64,000 nucleotides of DNA from CAVVKW01 sp963761705 (lineage in GTDB: Bacteria > Verrucomicrobiota > Verrucomicrobiia > Chthoniobacterales > JAATET01): the NCBI GenBank assembly GCA_963761705.1, contig CAVXHK010000004.1, forward strand, positions 186,001 to 250,000. Reading direction: 5' to 3'. The notes beneath the pieces were generated by a model. It did no database searches, was not told the origin of the DNA, and saw nothing but the letters and a program-made list of their open reading frames with translations. Each line of letters opens with the position of its first letter. The stretch's first letter is position 1. The position numbers and the translations under genes were made by a program. Positions 51,650 to 60,951 of this stretch are shown here, in pieces.

Positions 51650-52774
51650 GTGAGCTGTTTCGAGTTGCAGGCCGCCGAGGGGGCGGCGCGTGCGGGGAAG
51701 TTGACGACGCGGCGCGGCGTGGTCGAGACGCCAGTTTTCATGCCGGTGGGGACGCAGGCGACGGTGAAGGCGATGACGCCGCGGGAGCTTCGAGAGATCG
51801 GGGCGCAAATTATTCTTGGAAATACGTATCACCTGCACGTGCGACCCGGGGAGGGGGTGATCCGAGATCTGGGCGGGTTGCACAAGTTCATGGGGTGGGA
51901 CGGGCCTATCCTGACGGACAGCGGGGGATTTCAAGTCTTCTCGTTGGCGAAGCTGGCGAAGGTTTCCGAAGCGGGGGTGAAGTTTCAGAATCATCTGGAC
52001 GGGACGCCGACCTTCATCGGGCCGGAGGAGTCGATGGGGATCCAACGTGACCTCGGATCGGACATCGTGATGGCGTTCGACGAGTGTCCGCCCCACCCGT
52101 GCTCACACGAGGCGGCGGCGAGGAGTCTGGAGCTGACGTCGCGCTGGGCGCGGCGTTGCCGGGACTGGTGGGACGGCCAAGCTCCGGGAAAGCGGCCGTT
52201 GGTGTTTGGGATCGTGCAGGGATCGGGCTACGCAGATCTCCGGGAGCGAGCGGCGCGGGAGCTGGTGGAGATCGGGTTCGACGGTTACGCGGTGGGTGGG
52301 GTGAGCGTTGGCGAGCCGGAGCCGGAGATGTTCGCGGCGGTCGAGGGGGCGGTGCCTCACTTGCCGGCGGACCGACCGCGTTACGCGATGGGGCTCGGGA
52401 CGCCGGCGCAAGTGATTGAAATGGTCGCGCGGGGGATCGACATGATGGATTGCGTGCTGCCGACGCGGCTGGCGAGGTCCGGAACGGCGTTCACGGGGGA
52501 CGGCACGCTCAATCTGAAGAACGCGCCCCACGCGCGGGACGAGCGGGCGATCGAAGAGGAGTGTGAGTGCTACGCTTGCCGGAATTTTTCTCGGGCGTAT
52601 CTACGGCACTTGCTGAAGGCGGACGAAATCCTCGGATTGCGGCTGACCACGATCCACAACCTGCACTTTTACTGCGGGCTGGGAAAACGGGCGCGAGCGG
52701 CGATCCTCGGCGGGGAGTTTGCGGCGTTCCGGGAGGAGACGGTTGGGCGACTGAGAAATACGAACGCGGTCTGA
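51650..52774 (+). CDS. tgt: tRNA-guanine transglycosylase
   Basis: Exchanges guanine 34 for the queuosine precursor preQ1 in tRNAs with GUN anticodons. The 374-residue protein has TPVFMPVGTQATVKAMTPRE near 26-45, GWDGPILTDSGGFQVFSLAK near 83-102 with a catalytic Asp, FGIVQGSGYADLRERA near 185-200, VGGVSVGEP near 217-225 and the zinc site ECECYACRNFSRAYLRHLLK near 303-322 with CxCxxC and a later His. GTG 51650, eight bases after pyrC, is preferred over GTG 51632. No other queuosine gene is nearby. Confidence 0.96.
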   Translation: MSCFELQAAEGAARAGKLTTRRGVVETPVFMPVGTQATVKAMTPRELREIGAQIILGNTYHLHVRPGEGVIRDLGGLHKFMGWDGPILTDSGGFQVFSLAKLAKVSEAGVKFQNHLDGTPTFIGPEESMGIQRDLGSDIVMAFDECPPHPCSHEAAARSLELTSRWARRCRDWWDGQAPGKRPLVFGIVQGSGYADLRERAARELVEIGFDGYAVGGVSVGEPEPEMFAAVEGAVPHLPADRPRYAMGLGTPAQVIEMVARGIDMMDCVLPTRLARSGTAFTGDGTLNLKNAPHARDERAIEEECECYACRNFSRAYLRHLLKADEILGLRLTTIHNLHFYCGLGKRARAAILGGEFAAFREETVGRLRNTNAV

Positions 52775-52807
52775 ACAAAAGGTAACGAGGGAATCGAAGA
52801 CGTATTC

Positions 52808-53512
52808 TCACCCGCCCCAGCGACCGTTCACGAGGACTTCGCCGACGGTCGAGATGTGGGAGTAGTCGGTCTTGCCGATGGCCCCGATCATCTTTTTACC
52901 GGTGGCTTTTTTCCACGCGGCGCTGAAGCTCTCGCCCGTGTGGCAGCCCCAGCTTTTCACGAACGCGTCTTTGGTGAAAATACCTCGCTTGATGCCCTTG
53001 AGTTCGTCTTCGTGGAGCCAGGATTTGGAGGCGCTGTCGATCTGGTTGCTGTAGTCGAACATGAAGCACTTGCTGTTCGAGTGGCCGAAGAATTCGAAGT
53101 TGGCGATCTTGACCTGATTGCGGGGAAGGCCCGAGTTGAGGTAACCGATGACCTGCGAGCCGTCGTTAAACCAGATGAGGTTGACACCGTATTTATCGCG
53201 GACCGATTGAATGTTGGCAATAAGCTCTGGCTCGTTCATCCGGGAAGCGCGACGGGCGTAGGCCGGACGGTAGACCAGCCAAGTGATGCGGGCATTGGGG
53301 CCCGCCTGCTTGCGGAGCTCCTGAATGCGCATGCGGGCGGAGCGGATGAAGTTTCCCCACCATTGATCGTGCGGAGCGGCTTTGTATTTCTCCCATTCGT
53401 GGAGCGAAGGGCCGCCGCTGAGGATGATGTATTCCTTGTCGGTTGTCGCCGCGTCGACCAGCGGAGTCGAGAATGCGAGGAGGAAGAGGACGGCGGTGAG
53501 TCGGGCGCGCAT
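52808..53512 (-). CDS. Secreted protein of unknown function with a His/Cys pair
   Basis: A 234-residue exported protein: signal peptide 1-20 (MRARLTAVLFLLAFSTPLVD). The mature part opens with a strand EYIILSGGPSLHEWEKYKAA and has alternating strands and helices. ANFEFFGHSNSKCFMFDY near 140-157 and VKSWGCHTGESFSAAWKKAT near 192-211 place a His after a strand and a Cys at the end of a later strand, reminiscent of caspase-like (CHAT/DUF4347) folds. That is a pattern match only. ATG 53512 gives a good signal peptide; a TTG at 53548 is also open. Paired on the same strand with another secreted gene upstream. Confidence 0.6.
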   Translation of the reverse strand: MRARLTAVLFLLAFSTPLVDAATTDKEYIILSGGPSLHEWEKYKAAPHDQWWGNFIRSARMRIQELRKQAGPNARITWLVYRPAYARRASRMNEPELIANIQSVRDKYGVNLIWFNDGSQVIGYLNSGLPRNQVKIANFEFFGHSNSKCFMFDYSNQIDSASKSWLHEDELKGIKRGIFTKDAFVKSWGCHTGESFSAAWKKATGKKMIGAIGKTDYSHISTVGEVLVNGRWGG

Positions 53513-53533
53513 GGGTAGGAAAGATTGCAAAAT

Positions 53534-53554
53534 CTTCCCCTGGCGCAAGGGGAA
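53534..53554 (-). terminator. Hairpin between two secreted-protein genes
   Basis: TTCCCCT (53534-53540 region) and AGGGGAA flank a 6-base loop, forming a 7-bp stem. On the minus strand it follows the stop at 53576 and is trailed by AGATTTTG, a weak T-run. It may reduce read-through into the downstream gene. Confidence 0.4.
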
Positions 53555-53575
53555 ACGTCGACCCGTCGGACTCCG

Positions 53576-54409
53576 CTACCGCTTGGCGCCGTAGGCGTTG
53601 TTGCGGTCGGCAGTCATGAGATCATCGCCACGCTTTTGGAGGACGAAGGTGTTGTTATCGCCGTGTTTCGCCCAGGGGCCGGGAGGAACGTCCTTGAAGT
53701 CGACGAACTTCCAGTCGCACACGTCTTTTCCAGTCATCCCAAGGTAATCACGGACCGCAGGGCTGACGTCGAGACCGGCACCACCGTTGAGGTTCATCTT
53801 GGGCCTTTGGTTCCCGAAGACGTATTCCCAATGGTCGGTGCGGAAGGGACCGCAGTCCTCCCATTGCGCGTAGGCGATGCGATTGTTGTGGCGGATGGCG
53901 AGCCAACGGCCTTTGCAGACGGATTTGCCGGGACGCTCGAAGGCTTCGCGGAACCACGGGATCGCTTTGCGGGACTCGGGTTTGGTGGTGCCTCGGGTGA
54001 CGTCGTTGTAGGGCAGAGCGACGTAAAACGGGTTTTGGCGGGGGGTGAAGGCTTTCGGCAGAAAGTCCTTGCGGGCGGCGGGATCGGGGTTGTCGTAGCC
54101 CCCGAAATTGCTGGTCCAGTTTTGGTCCCAAGAGCTTTTGTAATTTGAAACGGGGTTGTTCTGCGAAGGATCTTCGCCGACCCAGAAGACGGTGGTGACG
54201 ATGTTACGTTTCCAGTCGTAGCGGCTGAATCCAAAGCGGAATTTGCTCGCCGAGACGACTTGTGGCTCGACTTTGAGAAGAGCCTTCTCGCGAAGTTTCT
54301 CGGCGTATTTGTAGAAATCGGCCGAGGCGGAGACGGTGGATTCCGCCAACGAGGGGGCGACGACGAGGCTGAGGAGGAGGAGACTCAGGAGGCTTGTTCG
54401 GGCCAGCAT
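53576..54409 (-). CDS. Secreted protein, possibly double-psi beta-barrel type
   Basis: A 277-residue exported protein with signal peptide 1-22 (SLLSLLLLSLVVAPSLAE). The core holds NNRIAYAQWEDCGPFRTDHW near 170-189, GNQRPKMNLNGGAGLDVSPA near 192-211 and the following VRDYLGM. The AxWEDCGPF strand and the later GLDVSPAV helix resemble the catalytic-site layout of RlpA/expansin-type double-psi beta-barrels, in which an Asp in a DVS-like turn is conserved. Function may concern cell-wall glycans; this is inferred from the fold only. ATG 54409. It is 53 bases from the nadB stop, on the same strand. Confidence 0.6.
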   Translation of the reverse strand: MLARTSLLSLLLLSLVVAPSLAESTVSASADFYKYAEKLREKALLKVEPQVVSASKFRFGFSRYDWKRNIVTTVFWVGEDPSQNNPVSNYKSSWDQNWTSNFGGYDNPDPAARKDFLPKAFTPRQNPFYVALPYNDVTRGTTKPESRKAIPWFREAFERPGKSVCKGRWLAIRHNNRIAYAQWEDCGPFRTDHWEYVFGNQRPKMNLNGGAGLDVSPAVRDYLGMTGKDVCDWKFVDFKDVPPGPWAKHGDNNTFVLQKRGDDLMTADRNNAYGAKR

Positions 54410-54462
54410 CGGTTAGCTATCGGTAAGTTTCCTTCGTATTGCAAGTTGAAACCAGGTGGGGC

Positions 54463-56055
54463 TCAAGTGCGCCGCATGGTCGTGTCGTGGAGAAATTTCG
54501 CGTCGTCCGATTCGAGGTAGTCGAGGGTGTAGTGGAGACCGCGGCTTTCCTTGCGGCTGATCGCGCAGTCGACAATGAGGGAGGCGACGGTGACGAGGTT
54601 GCGAAGCTCCAGTAGGTCGGTCGTGATTTTGAAGTTCCAGTAGAATTCCTGGACCTCGGTGTGAAGGTTGCGCAGGCGGGTGGCGGCACGGGCGAGACGT
54701 TTGTCGGTGCGGACGATGCCGACGTAGTCCCACATGAGGCGGCGGATTTCGTCCCAGTTGTGGTAGATGACGACGAGCTCGTCGACGTCTTGGACTTTGC
54801 CGGGACGCCACTCCGGGAGGTCGAAGCGAGCGCGGGGCGGACGGTGGCGGGTGGTTTTCTCAACGGCGCGGTGGGCGAGGACGAGACCTTCCAGGAGCGA
54901 GTTGCTCGCGAGGCGGTTCGCGCCGTGGAGACCGGTGCTGGCGGCTTCGCCGATAGCGTGGAGGCCCCGGAGTGAGGTCTCGCCGTTGAGGTCGGTCTTG
55001 ATTCCGCCGCACTGGTAGTGGGCGGCGGGGACGACGGGAATCGGGTCCTTCGTGATGTCGATGCCGTAACGCAGGCACGTCTCGTAGATGGTCGGGAAGC
55101 GTGATTTGATGAACTCCGGCGACTTCATCGTGATGTCGAGGTAGACGCATTTGCTGCCGGTGCGCTTCATTTCGCCGTCGATGGCGCGGGCCACGATGTC
55201 GCGCGGGGCCAGCTCCGCGAGCGGGTGGTGGCGGTCCATGAATCGCTGGCCTTTTTCGTCGACGAGGATGCCGCCTTCGCCGCGAACGACCTCGGAAACC
55301 AGGAACGACTTGGCCTCCGGCTGAAACAGGCACGTGGGGTGAAACTGGATGAATTCCATGTTCGAAACCGCCGCTCCTGCTCGCCAGGCCATGGCCAAAC
55401 CATCGCCCGTCGCGATGTCGGGATTGGTCGAGTAGAGGTAGACCTTCCCGCAGCCGCCGGTCGCCGCGATGGTCACGTCGGTGCGGATCGTTTCGACCAA
55501 CCCGGTCGCTTCGTCGAGGACGTAGAGGCCGACGCAGGCGTTTTGCATCGCGTAGCCGAGCTTGCCGGTCGTGATGAAATCCACCGCCATGTGGTTTTCC
55601 AGAATCGTGATGTTGGCGTGTTCCTTGGCGTGTCGGACCAGGGTTGCCTCGATGGCGAAGCCCGTGGAGTCTTGAAAATGGAGAACACGGCGCCGCGAGT
55701 GTCCGCCTTCCATGCCAAGGTCGAGTTCGCTTTCGCCGTTCTCGTCGAGCCGCTCGTCGAACTGCACGCCGAGCTTGATGAGTTCCCGGACGCGGTCCGG
55801 CCCCTCGGTAACGACGGCGCGCACGGCGTCTTCGTCGCAGAGTCCGGCTCCGGCGGTGAGAGTGTCCGCGATGTGAAGCTCGAACGAATCTTCTTCGCTC
55901 ACGACGCAGGCCACGCCTCCCTGCGCCCAGGCGGTGTTCGAGTCGGTGAGAGCGCGTTTGGTGACGATGGCGACGCTGCCGTGTTCGGCGGCTTTGAGGG
56001 CGAAGGAAAGTCCAGCTATCCCGCTGCCGATGACGACGTAATCGAATTCTCTCAT
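54463..56055 (-). CDS. nadB: L-aspartate oxidase
   Basis: FAD enzyme that makes iminoaspartate for quinolinate and NAD synthesis. The 530-residue protein starts MREFDYVVIGSGIAGLSFAL with the FAD GxGxxG; NTAWAQGGVACVVSEED near 38-54, GGCGKVYLYSTNPDIATGDG near 200-219, FIQFHPTCLF near 236-245, RGEGGILVDEKGQRFM near 258-273 and GANRLASNSLLEGLVLAHRA near 375-394 are all characteristic. ATG 56055 overlaps the panC stop (ATGA). No nadA or nadC is in the window. Confidence 0.97.
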   Translation of the reverse strand: MREFDYVVIGSGIAGLSFALKAAEHGSVAIVTKRALTDSNTAWAQGGVACVVSEEDSFELHIADTLTAGAGLCDEDAVRAVVTEGPDRVRELIKLGVQFDERLDENGESELDLGMEGGHSRRRVLHFQDSTGFAIEATLVRHAKEHANITILENHMAVDFITTGKLGYAMQNACVGLYVLDEATGLVETIRTDVTIAATGGCGKVYLYSTNPDIATGDGLAMAWRAGAAVSNMEFIQFHPTCLFQPEAKSFLVSEVVRGEGGILVDEKGQRFMDRHHPLAELAPRDIVARAIDGEMKRTGSKCVYLDITMKSPEFIKSRFPTIYETCLRYGIDITKDPIPVVPAAHYQCGGIKTDLNGETSLRGLHAIGEAASTGLHGANRLASNSLLEGLVLAHRAVEKTTRHRPPRARFDLPEWRPGKVQDVDELVVIYHNWDEIRRLMWDYVGIVRTDKRLARAATRLRNLHTEVQEFYWNFKITTDLLELRNLVTVASLIVDCAISRKESRGLHYTLDYLESDDAKFLHDTTMRRT

Positions 56056-56891
56056 GCTCGTGACGGAATCGTTACGTTATCGATGAGCCTCGTGGTTCCG
56101 AGAAAAATTGCGGCAGCCAACCGCGCCGGGCGGGCCAGGGTGCGGGCCGGAGCAAGCGATTCGGCGTCGACGACGGAGACGTAATCGATCCGGGTTCCGG
56201 GAATGGCTGAGATCGCGCGGACGGCGGCGGACGCGATGCCCGCCGGGGTCTTGCGAGTTGCGGCGGCGACGAGCGCTGCGTGGACCCGGGGCGCTGCGTT
56301 TCGTTCGGCGGGTGAGAGTCGTCGGTTGCGCGAACTCATCGCGAGGCCATCGGCCTCACGCACGGTGGGGTGTCCGTGAATGCGGACGGGTAGATTGAGG
56401 TCGCGGGTGAGGCGGCGGATAATCGCAAGTTGTTGCCAGTCCTTTTCGCCGAAGACCGCATCGTCTGGTTGGAGGATGTTGAAGAGCTTGGTGATGATCG
56501 TGCAAACGCCGCGGAAGTGCCCCGGTCGGGTGGCTCCGCACAAGCTCGCCGAGAGCGACGACTCGTCCACTGAAACGGAGGCGTTTGCCGCGTAGATGTC
56601 AGTCGCATCGGCGGGGTGGAAGAGCAGATCGACTCCGGCGCGTCGGCAGATCGCAGCGTCCTTCCGGGCAGTTCGCGGGTATTTTTTCAGGTCATCCGCG
56701 CGGTCGAACTGGATGGGATTGACGAAAATCGAGACGACGACCGTGCCCCGCTTCCCCGCGATCCGACGGGCGTGACCGATGAGAGCTTCGTGACCCGCGT
56801 GGAGGGCTCCCATCGTCGGCACGAGAACGACGGGCATCGGGGCCCGCTTCAGCGCGGTCCGGGCAAGCGAGATCCGACTCGCGGTCTTCAC
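56052..56891 (-). CDS. panC: Pantothenate synthetase
   Basis: Joins pantoate and beta-alanine, the last step of pantothenate synthesis. The 279-residue protein has LVPTMGALHAGHEALI near 23-38 with the HxGH motif, VSIFVNPIQFDRADDLKKYP near 54-73, RPGHFRGVCTIITKLFNILQ near 120-139, FGEKDWQQLAIIRRLTRDLN near 147-166 and MSSRNRRLSPAERN near 184-197 with the KMSKS-like SSRN. ATG 56891, 14 bases after secG. Confidence 0.97.
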   Translation of the reverse strand: MKTASRISLARTALKRAPMPVVLVPTMGALHAGHEALIGHARRIAGKRGTVVVSIFVNPIQFDRADDLKKYPRTARKDAAICRRAGVDLLFHPADATDIYAANASVSVDESSLSASLCGATRPGHFRGVCTIITKLFNILQPDDAVFGEKDWQQLAIIRRLTRDLNLPVRIHGHPTVREADGLAMSSRNRRLSPAERNAAPRVHAALVAAATRKTPAGIASAAVRAISAIPGTRIDYVSVVDAESLAPARTLARPARLAAAIFLGTTRLIDNVTIPSRA

Positions 56892-56904
56892 AAGCGGCGC
56901 TGGA

Positions 56905-57453
56905 TCACTCCGGCGAAGCGAGGGGCGCGGGCGATGGCTTGACCAAGGAACCCGCTGGCTCCTCTTCCCGCGCTTGGTTCGCTTCGTTGGTCGTTGCTTC
57001 CGTCATGGTCGCAGGCGAATTCGCTGGCTCAACGGCGGCCGCAGAACCCTCCCCAGCCGGCGTGACAGCTTCAGGAGTCGGCTCGACCGAGGTTGGCTCC
57101 GCTGGGACCGCGTCGGTCGCAGGAATGACGGCGTCCGTCGTCGCGGGGGACGCTGCGGCGGCGGGAGCGGGCAGGTTTTTGAGTTCCTGCTGGATTTTGG
57201 TTTCACCGCTGGTCCCCATGCGGGCGTAGAGCATGGCGAGGATGAGGGTGACGACGAAAAAGAGACCCCCGAGCCAGGTGGTGAATTTGGCGAGAACGTT
57301 GGTCGTCTGAGCACCGAACATGTTATCGGTCATGCCGCCGCCGAAGGCCGCACCGAGGCCCTCGCTCCGGGGGCGCTGCATGAGGGTGACGAGGATCATG
57401 AGCGCACACATGATCACGTGCGCCGCGAGAAGAAAATAGAGCAGGACAGGCAT
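56905..57453 (-). CDS. secG: SecG preprotein translocase subunit with long C-terminal extension
   Basis: SecG of the SecYEG channel. The first 75 residues are the normal protein: TM1 VLLYFLLAAHVIMCALMILV (3-22), the conserved loop QRPRSEGLGAAFGGGMTDNM (26-45) with FGAQ, then TM2 from about 54. The rest, to residue 182, is a Pro/Ala/Thr/Glu-rich tail (NLPAPAAAASPATTDAVIPA and similar) that roughly doubles the usual length and should be disordered in the cytoplasm. ATG 57453. It heads a secG-panC-nadB run. Confidence 0.93.
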   Translation of the reverse strand: MPVLLYFLLAAHVIMCALMILVTLMQRPRSEGLGAAFGGGMTDNMFGAQTTNVLAKFTTWLGGLFFVVTLILAMLYARMGTSGETKIQQELKNLPAPAAAASPATTDAVIPATDAVPAEPTSVEPTPEAVTPAGEGSAAAVEPANSPATMTEATTNEANQAREEEPAGSLVKPSPAPLASPE

Positions 57454-57559
57454 CGGAAAAGTCCGCCAATGTGACAGGAGGCCTTCGTTTGTAAAGATCG
57501 GACGCGACGTGGAATTTGTCCAGGCGGGTGCCCCGTCGAGCCTCGCGGTTCACATTTGG

Positions 57560-60134
57560 TCAAGGGAGCACCGAGTCGCGCCACTTGGCTAGGGGAGGGA
57601 TGTCCACACTCGAGGCCGTCGGGGCAGTTGATCCGGGTCTGGCGACAATTGTAAATTCGCCCTCCGTCCGGGCGGGTGTGGTCGTCGTGAGGGTGATGCG
57701 CTTGAGGTGGGGATTTGGCTGTTCGTAGGAATGCCGGGGTGCGGAAACGTCCGTCACTTCAATGGCCGCGTCAGCCGGTGCCAGGATGTGCAGGTCGAGC
57801 CGCTCGTCGGCTTGCTCCAGCCGGATCGACCGCCGGTCCAGCGATACGTCGACGTCGGCGTGGGTCAGCCATTGGAACATCCCCCGGGTGGCGTCGGCTC
57901 CCGCCGTCCACTCGTCCTTGATGACAACGCTGCGATCGGGAAGGAGGGCGATGCCGCGGCGGGCGGACGATACGCTTTTTGGATAGAGCGGGGTGAGGTC
58001 GAGGATCGAGTAGCGGACGTCCTTTTGGGCCTGGTGTTCGGTGAAGGCGGCCGCCGCGTCGGCGACTGGCGCGCGTCCGTCGAAGCGCAGCAGATTGTGC
58101 GCGTCGGGTCCGAGGCGGAAGACGCGCCAGCGCCGCTGTCCTGCCCGGAGGACCAGAGGTCGACGCCCGCAGCTTCGAGAGCCGGGTATTCTTCCATGCC
58201 GGGATCGACCGCCCAGCGCACACCGTCGGCTTCGAGGATGAATGACCCCGCGTCCATGTGGGCGTGGTTGGTCGTGGCCCTGCCGCCTTTGAACCCCACG
58301 AAGATCGCGTTTGGATCGCCCCATGCCGACCGGTGGAAGGCGACCGGATTCTCGCCAGCACCCTGCCAGCTAAGCGCAAACGGCTCTGCCTGGTTCGCGA
58401 GCAGGGCTGGGTCCCACCAGAGAAGCGACAGCGGGAAAAAGCGGTTCAGGAAACCGGGAGTTTTCGATTCGTTTTGGAGGGTCGCGAGCGCGTCGAGCGT
58501 CTGGCCGAGGAGCCGAGGGGAACGAAGACGATCCGCAATCCAGAACAGGGCCGGAGAAAAAGTCCGCCCCGTGCTCGAGTCGCCGTAGTTGTAAAAATCG
58601 CCGCTCGGAGCCGTGGCTTGCGTGAGGTATTCGCTGCTCTGCAGGAATCCAGGGAAGTCATCCATTCCGCCCGTCGTTCCGAGCGCTCGGGCGAGCGCAT
58701 CAATCAGCATCACGTGATAGGTCGTCCCGTAGGTCCAATACATCGCGCCCTCGGCGTAAGCACCGTCCGGCGCGTAGGCGGTGGCAGCTTTCGGCAGGTT
58801 GAGCCGGGCCCGGTCGATGACGCGACGAGCGAGGTCCGGCTCGCGATCGGCCACCGCGAGGGCCCCGATCACCATCCCAGCGTGGCAGACTTGATTCCAG
58901 TTGTTGTCGGTTTCGATCCACCAAAGGTCGCCAGCTGGGGCGTCGAAGGACGGTCGCAATCCCTTTTCGATTATGGCCGCGGCGAACTCGTTGCGTTCCG
59001 CTTCGCTCAGCTCCGCGTAGAGCCAATCGAAGCCGATGGCGAGGGCCGTGGTCGCCTCGGCGACGTCGAGGAAGTGTGCGGGGTTCCAGCTGGGAGCTTC
59101 GGCGAGCGCACGCATCTCCTCCCGAGCCTTGGATAAATAGACGGCGTCGTCGGTGAGCCGATACACCATCGCGAAATCCAAGATGCGCTCGAGACTTCGG
59201 CGCATCGATCCGAGCATCCGACGACCCTTGAGAATCGGAGCTTCGGCGGGCGACTCGATCGCCTGGGCGGCTCGACGCTCCAGAACGGCGAACAAAGCTT
59301 TCGACACGGGATCGGTCTGAACTTGCGCCCGGAGAGCCTCCCATTTCGGCTCCGTGGCGAAGACGCGCGGGTGCGCCGGGAGGTCGGTCATTGATCGCTC
59401 CCGCGGCGCGATCGGAGCGATGTATCCGGTGAGCGCCCGCGCGAGCTCCGCGGCCCGGGGGTGGGGATCCGGCAGGGGTTCGCCGGTGAGAAACTCGATC
59501 AGGAACGCGCGGGCGCTCAAAGCGAGCCCGGTAGCATTGGCGTCGGATTCCAGGGCGTCACCCGCGAGCAGCCGTCCGTTCGCGCTCGGCGAGGGCCGGT
59601 GCCTCTCGGTGAGAAAGCCCCCGTCGGTCGCTTGTTTCGTTCGGACAAAGGCTTCGATCGTACCGAGCAGTTCCGATCGCTTTGGTTCCGGCATCCCTTG
59701 AAAATGCCCCGACTGAGCCCGGAGGGCCGCGCCTGCCGTCCACACCTGCTGGTCCCAGGGGAGCTGCTCCAACCAAGCGGACAGCGCGGCTTGGCTCTCC
59801 AGGTGCGCATGAAGCGGCGATGCTTTCGGGCCTCCCTCCAAGCGCTCGTAGATCGTTGGGAACGCCGGAATCCCGCCGCATTTTTCGATATTGGGGCCGA
59901 AACGCGGGTCCGATTCGGCGAGTTCCTTCGCGTCGATCGAATAAAAACCGCCCCCGCTCTCCGGATCGTAGACTTTCACCCACCACGTGAAGGTGCCGTC
60001 GAATACAGCGTCAAGGAGGCCCGGACCGCGTCGATCGCGAGGTCGGCTCGGAGGCTCGAGGAGGTCGCGAGGATCGTGATCGCTAGTGCGGGAATGGCGG
60101 CGAGTTTTTGGATGGTCGGTCTTTTCGCGTTCAC
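57560..60134 (-). pseudogene. Heparinase II/III family polysaccharide lyase with two frameshifts
   Basis: Three frames together give one exported protein of about 860 residues. From GTG 60134: KRPTIQKLAAIPALAITILA is a signal peptide, running to DLAIDAVRAS. A one-base gap near 60020 shifts to LLDAVFDGTFTWWVKVYDPE; the long middle frame carries an alpha/alpha-type segment (SFDAPAGDLWWIETDNNWNQ, VCHAGMVIGALAVADREPDL) and the start of the heparinase beta-domain (FKGGRATTNHAHMDAGSFIL). A second one-base gap near 58140 shifts from VDLWSSGQDS to RRWRVFRLGPDAHNLLRFDG, which runs to the stop at 57560. Catalytic Asn-Trp and His-Ala-His residues are visible. Both shifts have the same sign (one base missing). 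Confidence 0.75.
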
Positions 60135-60260
60135 CCGGGAAGGATTGCGAAGCGCGGTGCGGTGAGCCAAGCCTGAAGGTCGGTTGGCGGGGATGCACTC
60201 GCGTGCAATCGGGACGGATTGGAGCCGGAGCGAAGGGGAGACGGAACGAAGCCAACCCCG
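60135..60260. other. Short spacer without recognised features
   Basis: About 125 bases between the lyase pseudogene start and the stop of the phosphodiesterase gene upstream, both on the minus strand. No promoter, hairpin or gene could be supported. Confidence 0.4.
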
Positions 60261-60941
60261 TCACCGCAGGCTGGAATCCTGCGCTACCCAGCTCCGGGCG
60301 AGGTGGGGGTGGTCGGTGGTGAGGGCTTCGATGCCGAGGTGGGCGCAGTGGCTGGCGGAGACTTGGTCGTTGACGGTGAAGGTGTAGAGGGTGCGCTTTC
60401 GGAGCGCGAGGACGCGGGAGCGGCGGAGCCTCGGGGAGTAGCGGAGATCGATGCCGTCGAGGTTGGCGGCGTCGAGCTTGTTGATTAAACCGATCGGGAT
60501 CTCGTCAACGAGCCAGAGGGCGGAGTGTTCCGGGAATCGCTGCTTGGTCGCGGTGATGAGATCGTAGTCAAAGGCGATGAAGGTGATCTGGAGGTCGCGG
60601 CGGGAGGCGAGCGAGGTCGCGATGGGTGCAAAGAGCTCGGGGCCCACTTTCAGTTCGAGGACGAGGTGGGCGCTGGGGGGACTGATCGCAAGAATGTCGG
60701 CGAGGGTCGGCACGCGGGGGGCGACCCGGTGGAGATCGGAGAGCGTGGTTCGGTGGAGGAATCGATTGCTGCCGTGGATGCGCGAGAGAGCCGGATCGTG
60801 CAGGGCGACGACTTCACCGTCGGCGGTGAGGCGAAGGTCGGTCTCGATGGCGTCGGCTCCCTGTCGCCACGCCAGTCGGAAGGCTTCGAGCGTGTTCTCG
60901 GTTGCGTCGGCAGAAGCTCCGCGGTGGGCGATGATGAGCAT
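60261..60941 (-). CDS. Glycerophosphodiester phosphodiesterase
   Basis: A 226-residue cytoplasmic GDPD (no signal peptide, UgpQ-like). MLIIAHRGASADATENTLEA gives the catalytic HRG and EN pair; GADAIETDLRLTADGEVVAL near 28-47 gives the ExD metal ligands; VALHDPALSRIHG near 45-57 the second catalytic His. VLELKVGPE near 94-102 is the usual ExK strand. ATG 60941. It follows the conserved unknown gene by 10 bases on the same strand. Hydrolyses deacylated phospholipids to glycerol 3-phosphate plus alcohol. Confidence 0.93.
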   Translation of the reverse strand: MLIIAHRGASADATENTLEAFRLAWRQGADAIETDLRLTADGEVVALHDPALSRIHGSNRFLHRTTLSDLHRVAPRVPTLADILAISPPSAHLVLELKVGPELFAPIATSLASRRDLQITFIAFDYDLITATKQRFPEHSALWLVDEIPIGLINKLDAANLDGIDLRYSPRLRRSRVLALRKRTLYTFTVNDQVSASHCAHLGIEALTTDHPHLARSWVAQDSSLR

Positions 60942-60951
60942 CGCCGGTCGT

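Noticed and set aside
57454..57559. tRNA-like GGTTCA segment upstream of secG
   Set aside because: No cloverleaf arms or acceptor stem can be formed around it.
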